From positions 1 through 30,806 of the forward strand of contig JAFIHQ010000009.1 in assembly GCA_017849315.1 (NCBI GenBank): a stretch of 30,806 nucleotides of DNA, in the 5' to 3' direction. Position 1 is the first letter of the stretch. Every line of letters starts with the position of its first letter. Shown here in pieces: positions 1 through 8,504 of the stretch. The notes beneath the pieces are model-generated. The model had not been told where the DNA came from. It was given only the letters and a program-made list of their open reading frames with translations, and did no database searches. This DNA is from Treponema sp. (GTDB lineage Bacteria; Spirochaetota; Spirochaetia; Treponematales; Rectinemataceae). The position numbers and the translations under genes are program-made.

Positions 1-1
1 C

Positions 2-469
2 CTCATCGGTTCAATCCAGATACAGAATATAATCTCGCCGAGCAGGATTATCTTCCTCAACGAACCTAAAAAACGCGACGCCCTCATAAAGCTGTCTGAA
101 AACCTTGCCACGGCACCCCAGATCAAGAATAAGCAGGAGCTCACCTCGGAAATCTTGAGACGAGAAGAACTCATGAGCACCGCCATAGGTAGGGGAATCG
201 CCATCCCGCACGTCCGGCTTTCTTCCATAACAGACCTTGTCGTCTCGGTGGGCATCTCCAAGTGCGATATCACAGATTTCCAGTCGCTGGACGACATCCC
301 TGTGCGCCTCCTTTTCATGATCGCCGCAGCATATAACCAGCACGCGTATTACTTGCAGACACTTTCGTTCTTCTCGGCGCGGCTTAAGGTTGCGGAACTT
401 AGAGACTCGCTTTTGGCCTGTACCACCACACAGGAAGCCTACGACCTCCTTGTAAAGCAGGACGACTAA
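2..469 (+). CDS. PTS EIIA type-2 (fructose/nitrogen-type) domain protein, 5' end outside window
   Basis: The frame is open from the left window edge to a TAA at 467-469, so only the 5' end is missing; about 155 residues are visible. The sequence fits the PTS EIIA type-2/PtsN fold: an N-terminal helix-strand part with a run of Lys/Asp ahead of 'ELTSEILRREELMSTAIGRG', then 'GIAIPHVR', whose His is the expected phosphorylated residue. The rest ('VRLLFMIAAAYNQHAYYLQTL') matches the second half of the domain. The role would be phosphotransfer in sugar uptake or PtsN-like regulation. No EIIB or EIIC gene is visible, which favours a regulatory PtsN-like role, but the upstream part is unseen. The domain is nearly full length (family about 150 residues), so little may be missing unless it is the C-terminal domain of a larger protein. 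Confidence 0.8.
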   Translation, partial: LIGSIQIQNIISPSRIIFLNEPKKRDALIKLSENLATAPQIKNKQELTSEILRREELMSTAIGRGIAIPHVRLSSITDLVVSVGISKCDITDFQSLDDIPVRLLFMIAAAYNQHAYYLQTLSFFSARLKVAELRDSLLACTTTQEAYDLLVKQDD

Positions 470-542
470 CTCAAGGCCGCCCAACACTTGGCCACTCAAG
501 ACAGGGTCACTCAAGACCGCGCCACTTAAGGCCGGTCACAAG
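469..542. repeat. Degenerate 15-bp tandem repeat after the EIIA stop codon
   Basis: Starting at 493, units CACTCAAGACAGGGT (493-507), CACTCAAGACCGCGC (508-522) and CACTTAAGGCCGGT (523-536) follow one another, with a partial CACAAG at 537. A related ACTCAAGGCCGC begins at 469, overlapping the stop codon. The remaining DNA up to the smc start at 678 holds no gene or clear terminator that I can see. Confidence 0.7.
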
Positions 543-677
543 TCATAGTTCGCAAGCCACACAACGTGGACAGAAGGGCATAAGCAAAGGCCCAGGTGCA
601 AGGCTTGTCTCGTCTTGCGATTTTGGGTCTTTACATGTTACGCTTCAAGAATCTGATAGCTATAAGGACCGACGCGC

Positions 678-3602
678 GTGTTCCTGAAAAGTCTCGAAAT
701 CTTCGGCTTCAAATCGTTTGCAGACCGGACTCGAATTGAGTTCGGCGAAGGTATCTCTGCCCTGTTGGGGCCCAATGGCTGTGGCAAGTCCAATGTTGTG
801 GACGCCATCAAATGGGTCGTGGGCGAACAGTCTGCCAAGAGCCTCCGGGCTGACTCGATGGAAGACATCATCTTCAATGGTACCGAAACCCGTAAACCCC
901 TCTCCGTAGCCGAAGTGGCCATCACCATATCCAATGAAGAAGGCACCCTGCCCCTGGATGTGCCGGAAATCGAAATAAAGCGCCGACTCTACCGCTCCGG
1001 CGAGAACGAGTACTACATCAACGGGAAATCAGCAAAACTCAAAGAGGTGCGGGAGCTCTTTTGGGATACTGGGATCGGGAAATCCGCTTACTCCGTCATG
1101 GAGCAGGGCAAGATCGATCAAATTCTCTCTTCCAAACCCGAAGATCGGCGGTATCTTTTTGAGGAAGCGGCCGGAATCACCAAACACAAGGCGCGGGTCA
1201 AAGAGGCGCAGAGCAAGCTAGAACGAACCGAAGAAAACATGCGCCAGATCGAGGGCGTTTTGGGAGAAGTCAAACGCTCTCACGATAGCCTCAAAATCCA
1301 GGCGGATAAAACTGCGGCCTATAGAAGACTCAAGGACTCGATTTTTGAGGTCGAGTGCGATGTTTATCTTTTACGACTTAGGCAATTCCTGCGCGACAAG
1401 GAGAGAAAAGAAGCCGATTTTGCGGCCAAGAAGAAGGATCGCGACGAAACCAAGGCTTCGTTCGACGCCTTGAGCCAATCGATGTCGGAGAGCCTGGACA
1501 CGGTAAACGAAATGGAGAGCCAACTTGTCGAGCTTCAGAAGAAACTCTACGGCCTCGCTATAGACAAGAACGCCAAAGAAAAGCACAAAGGCCTTCTTGC
1601 TGACCGCATCCGGGAAATTCAGTCCAAAATCGACCAACTTGAGCTGCGCTCCAAGGCAGTGCGCGACAAAATCGCGGAGCTCAGAGAGGAAGAAGAGGAA
1701 AAGGACGCCGCACTCGCCGGGGACAGGGCTCATCTTAAAGAAATGGAGCGCCATATCGAGGAGTTCGAATCGGGCATTAAGGCGGCTGGCCTAGCGCTCA
1801 AAAACAACGATGATGAGATTGCAAAATGTCAGGCCGCAATAAGGGCGCTCGAATCTGAGATCGCGGATGAGCGCGTAAAACTCGATGGTATAACGGAAAC
1901 CATCGTGCGCGAGCTCGATGCCCGCCTGCGGGAAACCGGTTATTCTTCTACCCAAAGGAAGGCGCTTGAGAACGACATCAACGCTTTGCTTGCATCCCTT
2001 AAGGCCAAGGTAAAAAGCAAGACAATTCTTGCAGCCGATGTAGAGAGGGCAAGAGGCTTTGCAGGCGCGCACGCCGAGGATCTCTTGGCCAAACTTCTTG
2101 GTGCCTTGGGCGATCTTGTTGAAATTGCTTCGTCGCTTGATGTGCTCACTGGGGAGTTTGACCGTTACTGCAGGATGTCGCCGGAGTTCTTAGATGATTT
2201 CCTTTCTCCAGAAGGAATTATGACAAGAAAGCGGGCAATAGATGTTGCGATTGCTTTCGGTATCGAGGCCGTGGAGCAGAACAAGGCACGAATAAGCGAA
2301 CTCGAAGCCGAGAATCTTGGTTTGCGGCAGAAGATAGACGGTTATCGCAAGACCCTTGAGGATGCGCGCTTAGGCAAGGCACAGGTCCTTGCTCAGATTG
2401 AAGCAGCTCAGGAGTCGCTTGCCGTTTTCAGGCGTGAGATTGCGGGCCAGGAGAATTTTCTTAAAGAACAGGAGGCGGAGGCCTTTGCCGAAGGCAGGCG
2501 GCTTACCGAGATTAAAGAGGAGTATGAGGACCTTGTTTCCGAGATTGCCGAAATTGAAGCGGAAGGGCAAAAGCTCTCCGCCCAGATGACGCAGCTGGAA
2601 GCGACGATCGAACTGCGCAACTCCGACCTCGTGCAGCGCAAGAAGGATTCGGGCGAGCTTGCTGCGCGGCTTGAAAAGCTTCAGGCTGAACTCGAGTCGA
2701 TCCATCTGGGCATGGCTCAAACCGAAACCGAAATCAAAAACCTGCGTGAGAGCTTTGCAGAGCAGTATTCCAGAGACTTGAGCGAATTCGAGTCCCGTAT
2801 GCAGGAAATCCGCGAGTCGTTGACAGAGAGGCGCGAGCTTTTGGCGCAGTACAAAAACAAGTTGCGCGACCTTGGCTCGGTCAATCTGATGGCGCCGGAA
2901 GAATATAAGGAAGTGAAGGAGCGTTACGATTTTTTGTCGAGCCAGATGGAAGACCTCACCAAGGCGCGCGACGACCTACGCAAGATCACCGACGAGATAA
3001 GGACGGAAAGCGCTGAACTATTCTTAAGTACTTATAACAAAATAAAAAAGAACTTCCATAACATGTTCCGCAGACTCTTCGGGGGTGGACGGGCCGAGCT
3101 CATGCTGTCGGATCCTGATCACATCTTGGAGTCGGGAATCGAGATTCTTGCCCAGCCGCCAGGGAAAAAGCTCGAGGCGATTTCTCTACTTTCTGGTGGG
3201 GAGAAGACGCTCACTGCAATCGCGCTTCTGTTTGCAACGTATATGGTAAAACCCTCGCCCTTCTGTTTTCTGGATGAGATCGATGCAGCCTTGGACGAAG
3301 CGAATGTGTTGCGGTTTGTCAATTTGTTGCGTGAATTCTCGAGAACGAGTCAATTCATTGTGATATCGCATAATAAGAAGACAATGGCCGCTGCCGACGT
3401 GCTCTTGGGCGTTACCATGGAGGAGTCGGGGGTTACCAAGGCCATAGCGATACGTTTGGAGCGACAAAAGTCCGGAGAGGCGACGGTGGCTTTTGTTCCG
3501 GACGATGAGCCTTTTGTGGAAGAAGACGTGCCCTACGAAGCCGGTCGGGAGCTCGAAACGCCGGCGATCCAAGGATCGGGAAGCGGGGGTAGCGCAGAAT
3601 GA
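678..3602 (+). CDS. smc: Chromosome segregation ATPase SMC, short form
   Basis: SMC ATPases dimerise and organise and segregate the chromosome with ScpA/ScpB. The 974-residue product has an N-terminal head with Walker A GPNGCGKS (31-38), long heptad-rich coiled coils (about 165-410 and 530-770), and a C-terminal head with signature LSGGEK (838-843), Walker B FCFLDE (862-867) and D-loop ALDEAN (870-875). It starts at GTG 678, with AAGGA 9 bases upstream, and the MFLKSLEIFGFKSF start is family-typical. Bacterial SMCs are usually about 1150-1200 residues, so the arms here are short. The central non-coil segment (about 415-535) lacks the glycine-rich hinge pattern I would expect. An acidic, Gly/Ser-ending tail (about 935-974) follows the head. 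The stop overlaps the next start by ATGA, so the two genes are probably translationally coupled. Confidence 0.95.
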   Translation: MFLKSLEIFGFKSFADRTRIEFGEGISALLGPNGCGKSNVVDAIKWVVGEQSAKSLRADSMEDIIFNGTETRKPLSVAEVAITISNEEGTLPLDVPEIEIKRRLYRSGENEYYINGKSAKLKEVRELFWDTGIGKSAYSVMEQGKIDQILSSKPEDRRYLFEEAAGITKHKARVKEAQSKLERTEENMRQIEGVLGEVKRSHDSLKIQADKTAAYRRLKDSIFEVECDVYLLRLRQFLRDKERKEADFAAKKKDRDETKASFDALSQSMSESLDTVNEMESQLVELQKKLYGLAIDKNAKEKHKGLLADRIREIQSKIDQLELRSKAVRDKIAELREEEEEKDAALAGDRAHLKEMERHIEEFESGIKAAGLALKNNDDEIAKCQAAIRALESEIADERVKLDGITETIVRELDARLRETGYSSTQRKALENDINALLASLKAKVKSKTILAADVERARGFAGAHAEDLLAKLLGALGDLVEIASSLDVLTGEFDRYCRMSPEFLDDFLSPEGIMTRKRAIDVAIAFGIEAVEQNKARISELEAENLGLRQKIDGYRKTLEDARLGKAQVLAQIEAAQESLAVFRREIAGQENFLKEQEAEAFAEGRRLTEIKEEYEDLVSEIAEIEAEGQKLSAQMTQLEATIELRNSDLVQRKKDSGELAARLEKLQAELESIHLGMAQTETEIKNLRESFAEQYSRDLSEFESRMQEIRESLTERRELLAQYKNKLRDLGSVNLMAPEEYKEVKERYDFLSSQMEDLTKARDDLRKITDEIRTESAELFLSTYNKIKKNFHNMFRRLFGGGRAELMLSDPDHILESGIEILAQPPGKKLEAISLLSGGEKTLTAIALLFATYMVKPSPFCFLDEIDAALDEANVLRFVNLLREFSRTSQFIVISHNKKTMAAADVLLGVTMEESGVTKAIAIRLERQKSGEATVAFVPDDEPFVEEDVPYEAGRELETPAIQGSGSGGSAE

Positions 3603-4945
3603 ATACGGAACGGCTCTATTACACGCATCCTGAGGTTTCCAGAACCAAGGCGCGGGTCCTCGACATTAGAAAAGTCGACAGTGTCGCCGGCGTCACCGAC
3701 GTTGCAGATTTTGCCGACGTTGCCGCGGGTTTTGATGAAGTGGTACTTGACAGGACAATCTTTTTCCCGGGCGGGGGCGGGCAGCCCTGCGACCTTGGAA
3801 GTCTTGCAGGGTTTAAGCTTGTCGAAGTCAAAGAGGACGCGCAAGGGAACGTCGTCCATGTCGTTCGAGCGGTTTCGGGCAGTTCAGATGTCGATGGAAG
3901 CTCGAGGCTCAAGGTTGGGGACGAAGTCGAGCTCGTGCTCGACGTAGCACGCAGGCGCGACCATACGCAGCAGCATTCGGGGCAACATTTGCTCTCCGCA
4001 GTCCTGGAACACGAGTGTGGCATCCACACGATAAGCTTTCACCTTGGAACCGAGTACACGACGATCGACGTGACAGGGCAGTTGCTTGAGAAGGCCGAAA
4101 TCCAAAAGGTTGAGACTTGCGTGAATGCATGGATCGGTGACGCAAGGTCCATCATCACGCACGTTTGTCCGCCGGAAGACTTGGTGAGGTTTAAGGTGAG
4201 GCGCGACTTGCCGCAAGGGCAGGAGATAATAAGAATTGTCGAGATAGACGGGTACGACTGGGTGGCCTGCTGTGGCACACATGCCCGTTCAACGGCCAAG
4301 TTGCGGGCTTTCAAGATTCTGTCGTGTGAAAAATACAAAGGCGGGACGCGTATCTATTTTGTGGCTGGTGACAGGGCCGTTGCCTTGCTGAGTAGGTACT
4401 TTGACCTTGCAAAGGATGCTGCTGCGCTTCTTGGGGGGTCTGTGGAAGCGCTTGTCGAACGTGTCAGCGCCTTGAATGCGAACGTGCAGACACTGGAACT
4501 CGAGCGCAATGGCCTCGTTAAAGAAAGAGCGAAGTTCGAGGTGGATGCGGCTATGGACGGCTCGGTTGCAGGACCGGACGGCTCGGTTATGGGGCAGGGG
4601 GAATGTTTTGTGCTCCCCGCATCGAGCATGTTTAGCGAGGGCGCCAGGCTCATCGTGTTCAAGTATGCAAACAGAAGCGCAGCCGCCGCCTTGGAGAGCG
4701 TCAAAGCGGGCGCCAACCGCGGCGCAGTGACAGTGGCGTTAGTGGAGCCGGAACACACGGTGCTTTTTATGGCTCCAAAGCTTGCAGGCGCGCCGAACCT
4801 GGCCTCGGCGCTAAAGGCCAAGATGTCACAGTATGGCGGCTCGGGCGGCGGACAGGCCGGCAGCTTCCGCGCTGTCTTCCCCGACGAGAAGCACGCCCTT
4901 TCTTTTTTAACCGATATTCAAACCCTGCTTAGCGGTGTTCACTAA
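3599..4945 (+). CDS. Alanyl-tRNA editing protein, AlaX long form with DHHA1 domain
   Basis: This is a trans-editing hydrolase that clears mischarged tRNA-Ala (Ser or Gly). It has an N-terminal barrel-like domain with FFPGGGGQP (about 55-63), an AlaRS-type editing core with zinc-site HSGQH (126-130) and CCGTH (224-228), a coiled segment (about 285-310), and a C-terminal DHHA1 domain with GGSGGGQAGSF near residue 415. The 448-residue length fits AlaX-L proteins, which lack the aminoacylation domain. The ATG overlaps the smc stop (ATGA). Two in-frame micro-duplications are visible in the gene: CCGACGTTGC at 3696 and 3714, and GGACGGCTCGGTT at 4555 and 4576. The gene converges with thymidine kinase only 36 bp downstream. 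Confidence 0.93.
   Translation: MNTERLYYTHPEVSRTKARVLDIRKVDSVAGVTDVADFADVAAGFDEVVLDRTIFFPGGGGQPCDLGSLAGFKLVEVKEDAQGNVVHVVRAVSGSSDVDGSSRLKVGDEVELVLDVARRRDHTQQHSGQHLLSAVLEHECGIHTISFHLGTEYTTIDVTGQLLEKAEIQKVETCVNAWIGDARSIITHVCPPEDLVRFKVRRDLPQGQEIIRIVEIDGYDWVACCGTHARSTAKLRAFKILSCEKYKGGTRIYFVAGDRAVALLSRYFDLAKDAAALLGGSVEALVERVSALNANVQTLELERNGLVKERAKFEVDAAMDGSVAGPDGSVMGQGECFVLPASSMFSEGARLIVFKYANRSAAAALESVKAGANRGAVTVALVEPEHTVLFMAPKLAGAPNLASALKAKMSQYGGSGGGQAGSFRAVFPDEKHALSFLTDIQTLLSGVH
4555..4588. repeat. In-frame 21-bp-period duplication inside the alanyl-tRNA editing gene
   Basis: The 13-mer GGACGGCTCGGTT occurs at 4555-4567 and again at 4576-4588, exactly 21 bp apart, encoding DGSVAGP-DGSVMGQ. It lies in the linker before the DHHA1 domain. 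A similar 18-bp-period pair (CCGACGTTGC at 3696 and 3714) lies near the 5' end of the same gene. Confidence 0.8.
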
Positions 4946-4985
4946 CTTCCTGTGTTATTCACGGATAGCCAGTGTCATTCACTAG
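4935..4985. repeat. Degenerate repeat spanning the converging gene ends
   Basis: GTGTTCACTAAC (from 4935), GTGTTATTCACGG (from 4952) and GTGTCATTCACTAG (4972-4985) are related copies 17-20 bp apart. The first carries the TAA of the editing gene and the last lies over the stop codon of thymidine kinase on the other strand. Confidence 0.55.
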
Positions 4986-6112
4986 TCCGAGAGATCGAGT
5001 GGACGCCTGTTGTCCGAAAGCCGCAGCGAAAGATATTCTCTGTCCAGCGCCAAGTCTTTAACGATATACCGCACCTGCTCCGTAGAAAGGAGGTTTTGTT
5101 CCGCATAGAGGTACACGAGTGCGCGCTCCGCGATGCAAGGCACGAGGAGCGAGTTCATCTGAATAGGTGAGGGCTCTTCGCAGTTGATATAGTGGCTAAC
5201 CAGCGACTGATACAGCCTTGACTGCTCAACGTTGCCATTGAGCGCGTTGAGCTCTGCCATGAGCGGCGCAATATTGCCCCTTGCTGCCTGTTCACCGAGC
5301 GGTTTGAGGGTAAAAAAGGTATACTCCTTCCCGGGTAGGTAGTGATGTACGTCGCAGCGGGTGCAGTAATTGGGCTCCTTGCCGTTGGATTTCACCCTGT
5401 CTCCGCCTATGATGATGAGCGGGTCAAAGTAGAGCGCTGGGCACTCTTTGCCGTCGACCGTATAGTATCGGTAGGTGTAGAGCGAGTCCTGAAGGCAGTC
5501 TTCGTGTTCGCAATAGGCCGTGAGCGGGAAAACGTCCGTGGCATTCTCCAAAAGCAGTCTTGCGGTTTGGTTGAATATCTCTTTCCTAAAATTCAGAACG
5601 AGCGTGGGGCAGATAAAACAAAGCCCGCGGCGCGTCGACTCGTCGGCCATGAGGTAAGCGATACGCTCGTCAAAGAATGCCGTTTCGTCGATTATCCAGG
5701 TGCCAACCGTAGGATTCTCGGCCAATAACACCTCAAGTTCGAACGAGTCGTGCGCTGAGCCTATAAAGCTGCCGCAGCGTTCGTAGCCGCCGCGATATGC
5801 AAGTGCGTCGTCGGGGTAGTCGGGAAAGCGCGTTTTATCCAAGGCTTCGCGCACAACAAAGACTTGTCTTCGGTCTATGCCTTTGCTGGAAGTGAGAGCA
5901 ACAGCCTGCCCTTTTTTCTTCAGCGCCACTTTGCTGTCCCGCCACACTCTCGCTGTAAACTCGGTCTTTCCGGAACCCATGGGGCCAATGACGAGGATTC
6001 GCCGTTTGGGCGTTATGAAGTCGTGGTGTGAGTACGAATGGTGTACGCGCAAAAGCGGAAATCCCAGATTGCGCAGCAGTTGATCAGTCTCGTTGGTGCC
6101 ATCTTCGTTCAT
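4982..6112 (-). CDS. tdk: Thymidine kinase (TK1 type) with N- and C-terminal extensions
   Basis: Salvage enzyme phosphorylating thymidine to dTMP with ATP. Family marks are a P-loop GPMGSGKT (43-50), Walker B/catalytic WIIDETAFF (139-147, with E144 at the catalytic-Glu position), GLCFICPTLVLNFRKEIF, which resembles the TK1 'GLxxDFRxxxF' segment, and a four-Cys zinc site (C201, C206, C250, C253). The start at 6112 is chosen because AAGAAGGG lies just upstream; a longer open frame to 6226 would overlap the neighbouring gene. At 376 residues it is far longer than usual TK1 enzymes (about 190-220): some 40 extra residues precede the P-loop and about 120 follow the zinc site. It lies 49 bp downstream of the substrate-binding protein gene, probably in the same transcript. 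Confidence 0.85.
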   Translation of the reverse strand: MNEDGTNETDQLLRNLGFPLLRVHHSYSHHDFITPKRRILVIGPMGSGKTEFTARVWRDSKVALKKKGQAVALTSSKGIDRRQVFVVREALDKTRFPDYPDDALAYRGGYERCGSFIGSAHDSFELEVLLAENPTVGTWIIDETAFFDERIAYLMADESTRRGLCFICPTLVLNFRKEIFNQTARLLLENATDVFPLTAYCEHEDCLQDSLYTYRYYTVDGKECPALYFDPLIIIGGDRVKSNGKEPNYCTRCDVHHYLPGKEYTFFTLKPLGEQAARGNIAPLMAELNALNGNVEQSRLYQSLVSHYINCEEPSPIQMNSLLVPCIAERALVYLYAEQNLLSTEQVRYIVKDLALDREYLSLRLSDNRRPLDLSD

Positions 6113-6161
6113 GTGGATAACCCTTCTTGCAGTTACGGTTAATGTATGCTGTTGCGCTTGG

Positions 6162-7778
6162 TTACAAGCTCGAGTTTTGAGGCTGCTTGGCTTTTGCAAT
6201 ATTAGGCTGTACCTGTGGAGTGCCAAACTTTAGGTACTTGTACGGGTGAATATCCAGGGCGTTCTGGTACCATCCATTGACAAGATCGGTATCGATGACC
6301 GAAGCAGCCAGTCCATGGTAGATGGGCAGCACTGCAGCCTCTTGCAGTAAAATGGTTTCTGCCTTTGCAAGGAACGACATTCGCTCTTTACCATCTCTTG
6401 CATAGGACTTCTCAAGTGTCTCAGTAAAACTCTGGCTCTTGTATCCTGCGTTATTCAATGGTGATTCCGATGCCCACATTTGCAGGAAGGCTTCAGGATC
6501 CGCAAAATCGCCTATCCAGGTCGAATTGGCGAGCGTATAATCGACCTTGCCTTTGTCCACAAGCTCATAATATTGAGAGGAATCGACAGGGGCGAGATCG
6601 ACCGACAAAGTGGGCAGCGCATTCTCCCATGCCTTTTGGAATTCCGTGGCTACGCGTTCGGAGTCCTTTGAGCCTTGTGCATAGCAAAGGCGCACTGTTG
6701 GAAGGCCTTGGCCCTCCGGGTATCCTGCATCTTTCAAGAGTTGCAAGGCCTTGTTCTTATCGGTTTCCGTAATGCCGCGCGCTTCGCTGTAGCCAGGAAG
6801 TGGCAAAACGAGGGTCTGTGCTATTACCGCATAATAGTCGCTGCTCCGGACCGAATCCCATGGCACAAGGCAAGCAAGGGCCTCGCGTACACGGGCATCA
6901 TCCCACGGTGCAACCTGACAGTTGAAGTACCAATAATGTGTCGCAAAAATGGGGTTAATCTGAATGGCGGACTGCAGTAGAATCGAGTCGAAGTCCCCGG
7001 GGCCAGCAAGCCACTGTACCTGGTCGTTGTTGAACATCTTGGATGCAAGAACGTCATCGTCCGAAAAAAGCATGGAGAGTTTGGGAATAGCGACGGCGCC
7101 TGCATCCCAATAATAGGGGTTTTTCTCAAGTTTTAAGCCGGATGCATCGTAGCTTACGAATCGATACGGACCGTTCACGGGGAATGGTATGCGTGCCTGC
7201 CAGCCTTCCGCTTTCAACATGGAAGGATGGATAGGTGCAAAAGAGTGATGGCACAGAAGGCGCGTAAAGTACGCAGCAGGCCTCACAAGCTTGACGATAA
7301 GCGTGCGGTCGTCAGGGGTTTCAATGCCAACAGTCCCAACATCCTTCGTAATGCCCAGCCTAAAGTCATGCGCGCCCAGTATTATATCGCAAAAAGTGGC
7401 ATAATCGCCGTTCAGTTTAAGAAGTCTGAGCCAGGAGTTCTTGAAGTCCGCAGCCACGACACGTGTTCCGTCCGACCAGCGTGCAGTTGGGCGCAAGGAG
7501 AACGTATAGGTTTTGCCATCCGAGCTTTTGGTCCACGACGAAGCAACAGCCGGCACAGGGTCGAGGGACGCCGGGTCATAGGTGCAAAGTCCTTCATAAA
7601 GGGCGGTGAAGATTTGAGCTTCGTTGGAATAGATCGACTTGTGAAGGTCAAACTCGAGTGGCGTCTTATTGAATACCGTGACGAGTTCATCCGGTGCATC
7701 GACTTGAGAAAAAGCAGCGGCGTCGATACCAAAGAGAGCCACCAGAATCGCAAAAAAGGCTATAATTCGTGTGTTCAT
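6162..7778 (-). CDS. Peptide/oligopeptide ABC transporter substrate-binding protein (SBP family 5)
   Basis: Periplasmic (or membrane-tethered) solute-binding protein of the OppA/DppA type, 538 residues. The start at 7778 gives a clean signal peptide (MNTRIIAFFAILVALFGIDAAAFS) followed by mature sequence. The frame is open further upstream, but that region overlaps the divergent gene and does not look coding. Family-like segments are 'NEAQIFTALYEGLCTYDP', 'WTKSSDGKTYTFSLRPTARW', 'KNPYYWD' and a C-terminal 'EAAVLPIYHG'. There is no lipobox Cys. No permease or ATPase genes are nearby, so it is an orphan binding protein that must use a transporter encoded elsewhere. It is divergent from the DUF4416 gene with 42 bp between the two starts. 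Confidence 0.9.
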   Translation of the reverse strand: MNTRIIAFFAILVALFGIDAAAFSQVDAPDELVTVFNKTPLEFDLHKSIYSNEAQIFTALYEGLCTYDPASLDPVPAVASSWTKSSDGKTYTFSLRPTARWSDGTRVVAADFKNSWLRLLKLNGDYATFCDIILGAHDFRLGITKDVGTVGIETPDDRTLIVKLVRPAAYFTRLLCHHSFAPIHPSMLKAEGWQARIPFPVNGPYRFVSYDASGLKLEKNPYYWDAGAVAIPKLSMLFSDDDVLASKMFNNDQVQWLAGPGDFDSILLQSAIQINPIFATHYWYFNCQVAPWDDARVREALACLVPWDSVRSSDYYAVIAQTLVLPLPGYSEARGITETDKNKALQLLKDAGYPEGQGLPTVRLCYAQGSKDSERVATEFQKAWENALPTLSVDLAPVDSSQYYELVDKGKVDYTLANSTWIGDFADPEAFLQMWASESPLNNAGYKSQSFTETLEKSYARDGKERMSFLAKAETILLQEAAVLPIYHGLAASVIDTDLVNGWYQNALDIHPYKYLKFGTPQVQPNIAKAKQPQNSSL

Positions 7779-7820
7779 CGACTTGAAGTATGCGATAAAA
7801 TCTGATAGAAGGCAATCACT

Positions 7821-8339
7821 GTGGGCATAAACAAAGCATTTGAAAAAGAATTTCTGGTCATGGGGGTCTTGGCAAGTTACGGTTCGGATTTTGCACCGGT
7901 AAGGCAGCGTTTGGTCTCTGAATTTGGGCCGGTCAAAGAAGAAACGGCCTCCCAAGATTTTCTTTGGACGGATTACTATAACAAGGAGATGGGGCAGAGA
8001 ATTGTTCGTTTTTACCTTCTTTTTGAAAACTTGGTCGATCCTGAGACGCTCGCGGATATAAAACTGAGCACTAACGCCATCGAAGCCGATTTTGCGCAGA
8101 ACGGAAACCGGTGCTTTAACCTTGACCCGGGTCTTCTTGCACCTGGCCGCTTTGTCCTTGCCACCACCAAAGATCGAGCCCATCGTATCGCTTTGCACGA
8201 TGGCATTTTTGCCGAGTTGACGCTTATCTACGAGAAAGGGAGCTTTCGAGCTCTGCCCTGGACCTATCCCGATTGGGCTTCGGAGCCCGTACGGGGGATG
8301 CTGGCCAAGTGGAGAAAAGGACTTTTTGCGGAGCGATAG
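7821..8339 (+). CDS. DUF4416 family protein
   Basis: A 172-residue protein that fits the DUF4416 family, whose function is unknown. The sequence is soluble with no signal peptide or membrane span. Characteristic stretches are 'VMGVLASYGSDFAPVRQRL', 'FLWTDYYNKEMG', 'RFYLLFENLVDP' and 'RCFNLDPGLLAPGRFVLATTKDRAHR'. It starts at GTG 7821 with AGAAGG about 8 bases upstream. It shares a 42-bp intergenic region with the divergent binding-protein gene, so their promoters must sit back to back or overlap. Confidence 0.85.
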   Translation: MGINKAFEKEFLVMGVLASYGSDFAPVRQRLVSEFGPVKEETASQDFLWTDYYNKEMGQRIVRFYLLFENLVDPETLADIKLSTNAIEADFAQNGNRCFNLDPGLLAPGRFVLATTKDRAHRIALHDGIFAELTLIYEKGSFRALPWTYPDWASEPVRGMLAKWRKGLFAER

Positions 8340-8457
8340 GCTGCAGGAAGCAAAATATGATGAAGACTCAATTTATGGGTTGTTAAGCTAAGATTTCTGG
8401 CCGTCTCTCCGTAGATTTCATAATAGATTTTTACATTTTGTATTTTATACATTTTGA

Positions 8458-8479
8458 ATCGAGAAGTTGTTTTCTCGTC
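8458..8479. other. Small hairpin in the leader of the lipoprotein gene
   Basis: CGAGAA (8460-8465) pairs with TTCTCG (8472-8477) around a 6-nt loop, in the 165-bp AT-rich gap between DUF4416 and the lipoprotein gene. It ends about 13 bp before the GAGGAG ribosome-binding site at 8491-8496. It has no T-tract, so it is not a convincing terminator. The role is unknown. Confidence 0.25.
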
Positions 8480-8504
8480 GTTTCATAGATGAGGAGACGC
8501 TCGT

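Noticed and set aside
469..542. CRISPR-like repeats
   Set aside because: The units are directly tandem, 15 bp and degenerate, with no unique spacers and no cas genes nearby.
5342..5728. A 128-residue open frame antisense to thymidine kinase
   Set aside because: The opposite strand carries clear TK1 motifs; this frame has no family resemblance or ribosome site.
7227..7805. A 192-residue open frame antisense to the substrate-binding protein
   Set aside because: It is a shadow of the binding protein's signal peptide and N-terminal domain and is highly basic with no domain.
6162..8198. A longer N terminus for the binding protein, up to 678 residues
   Set aside because: The extension overlaps the divergent DUF4416 gene, and a clean signal peptide begins at 7778.
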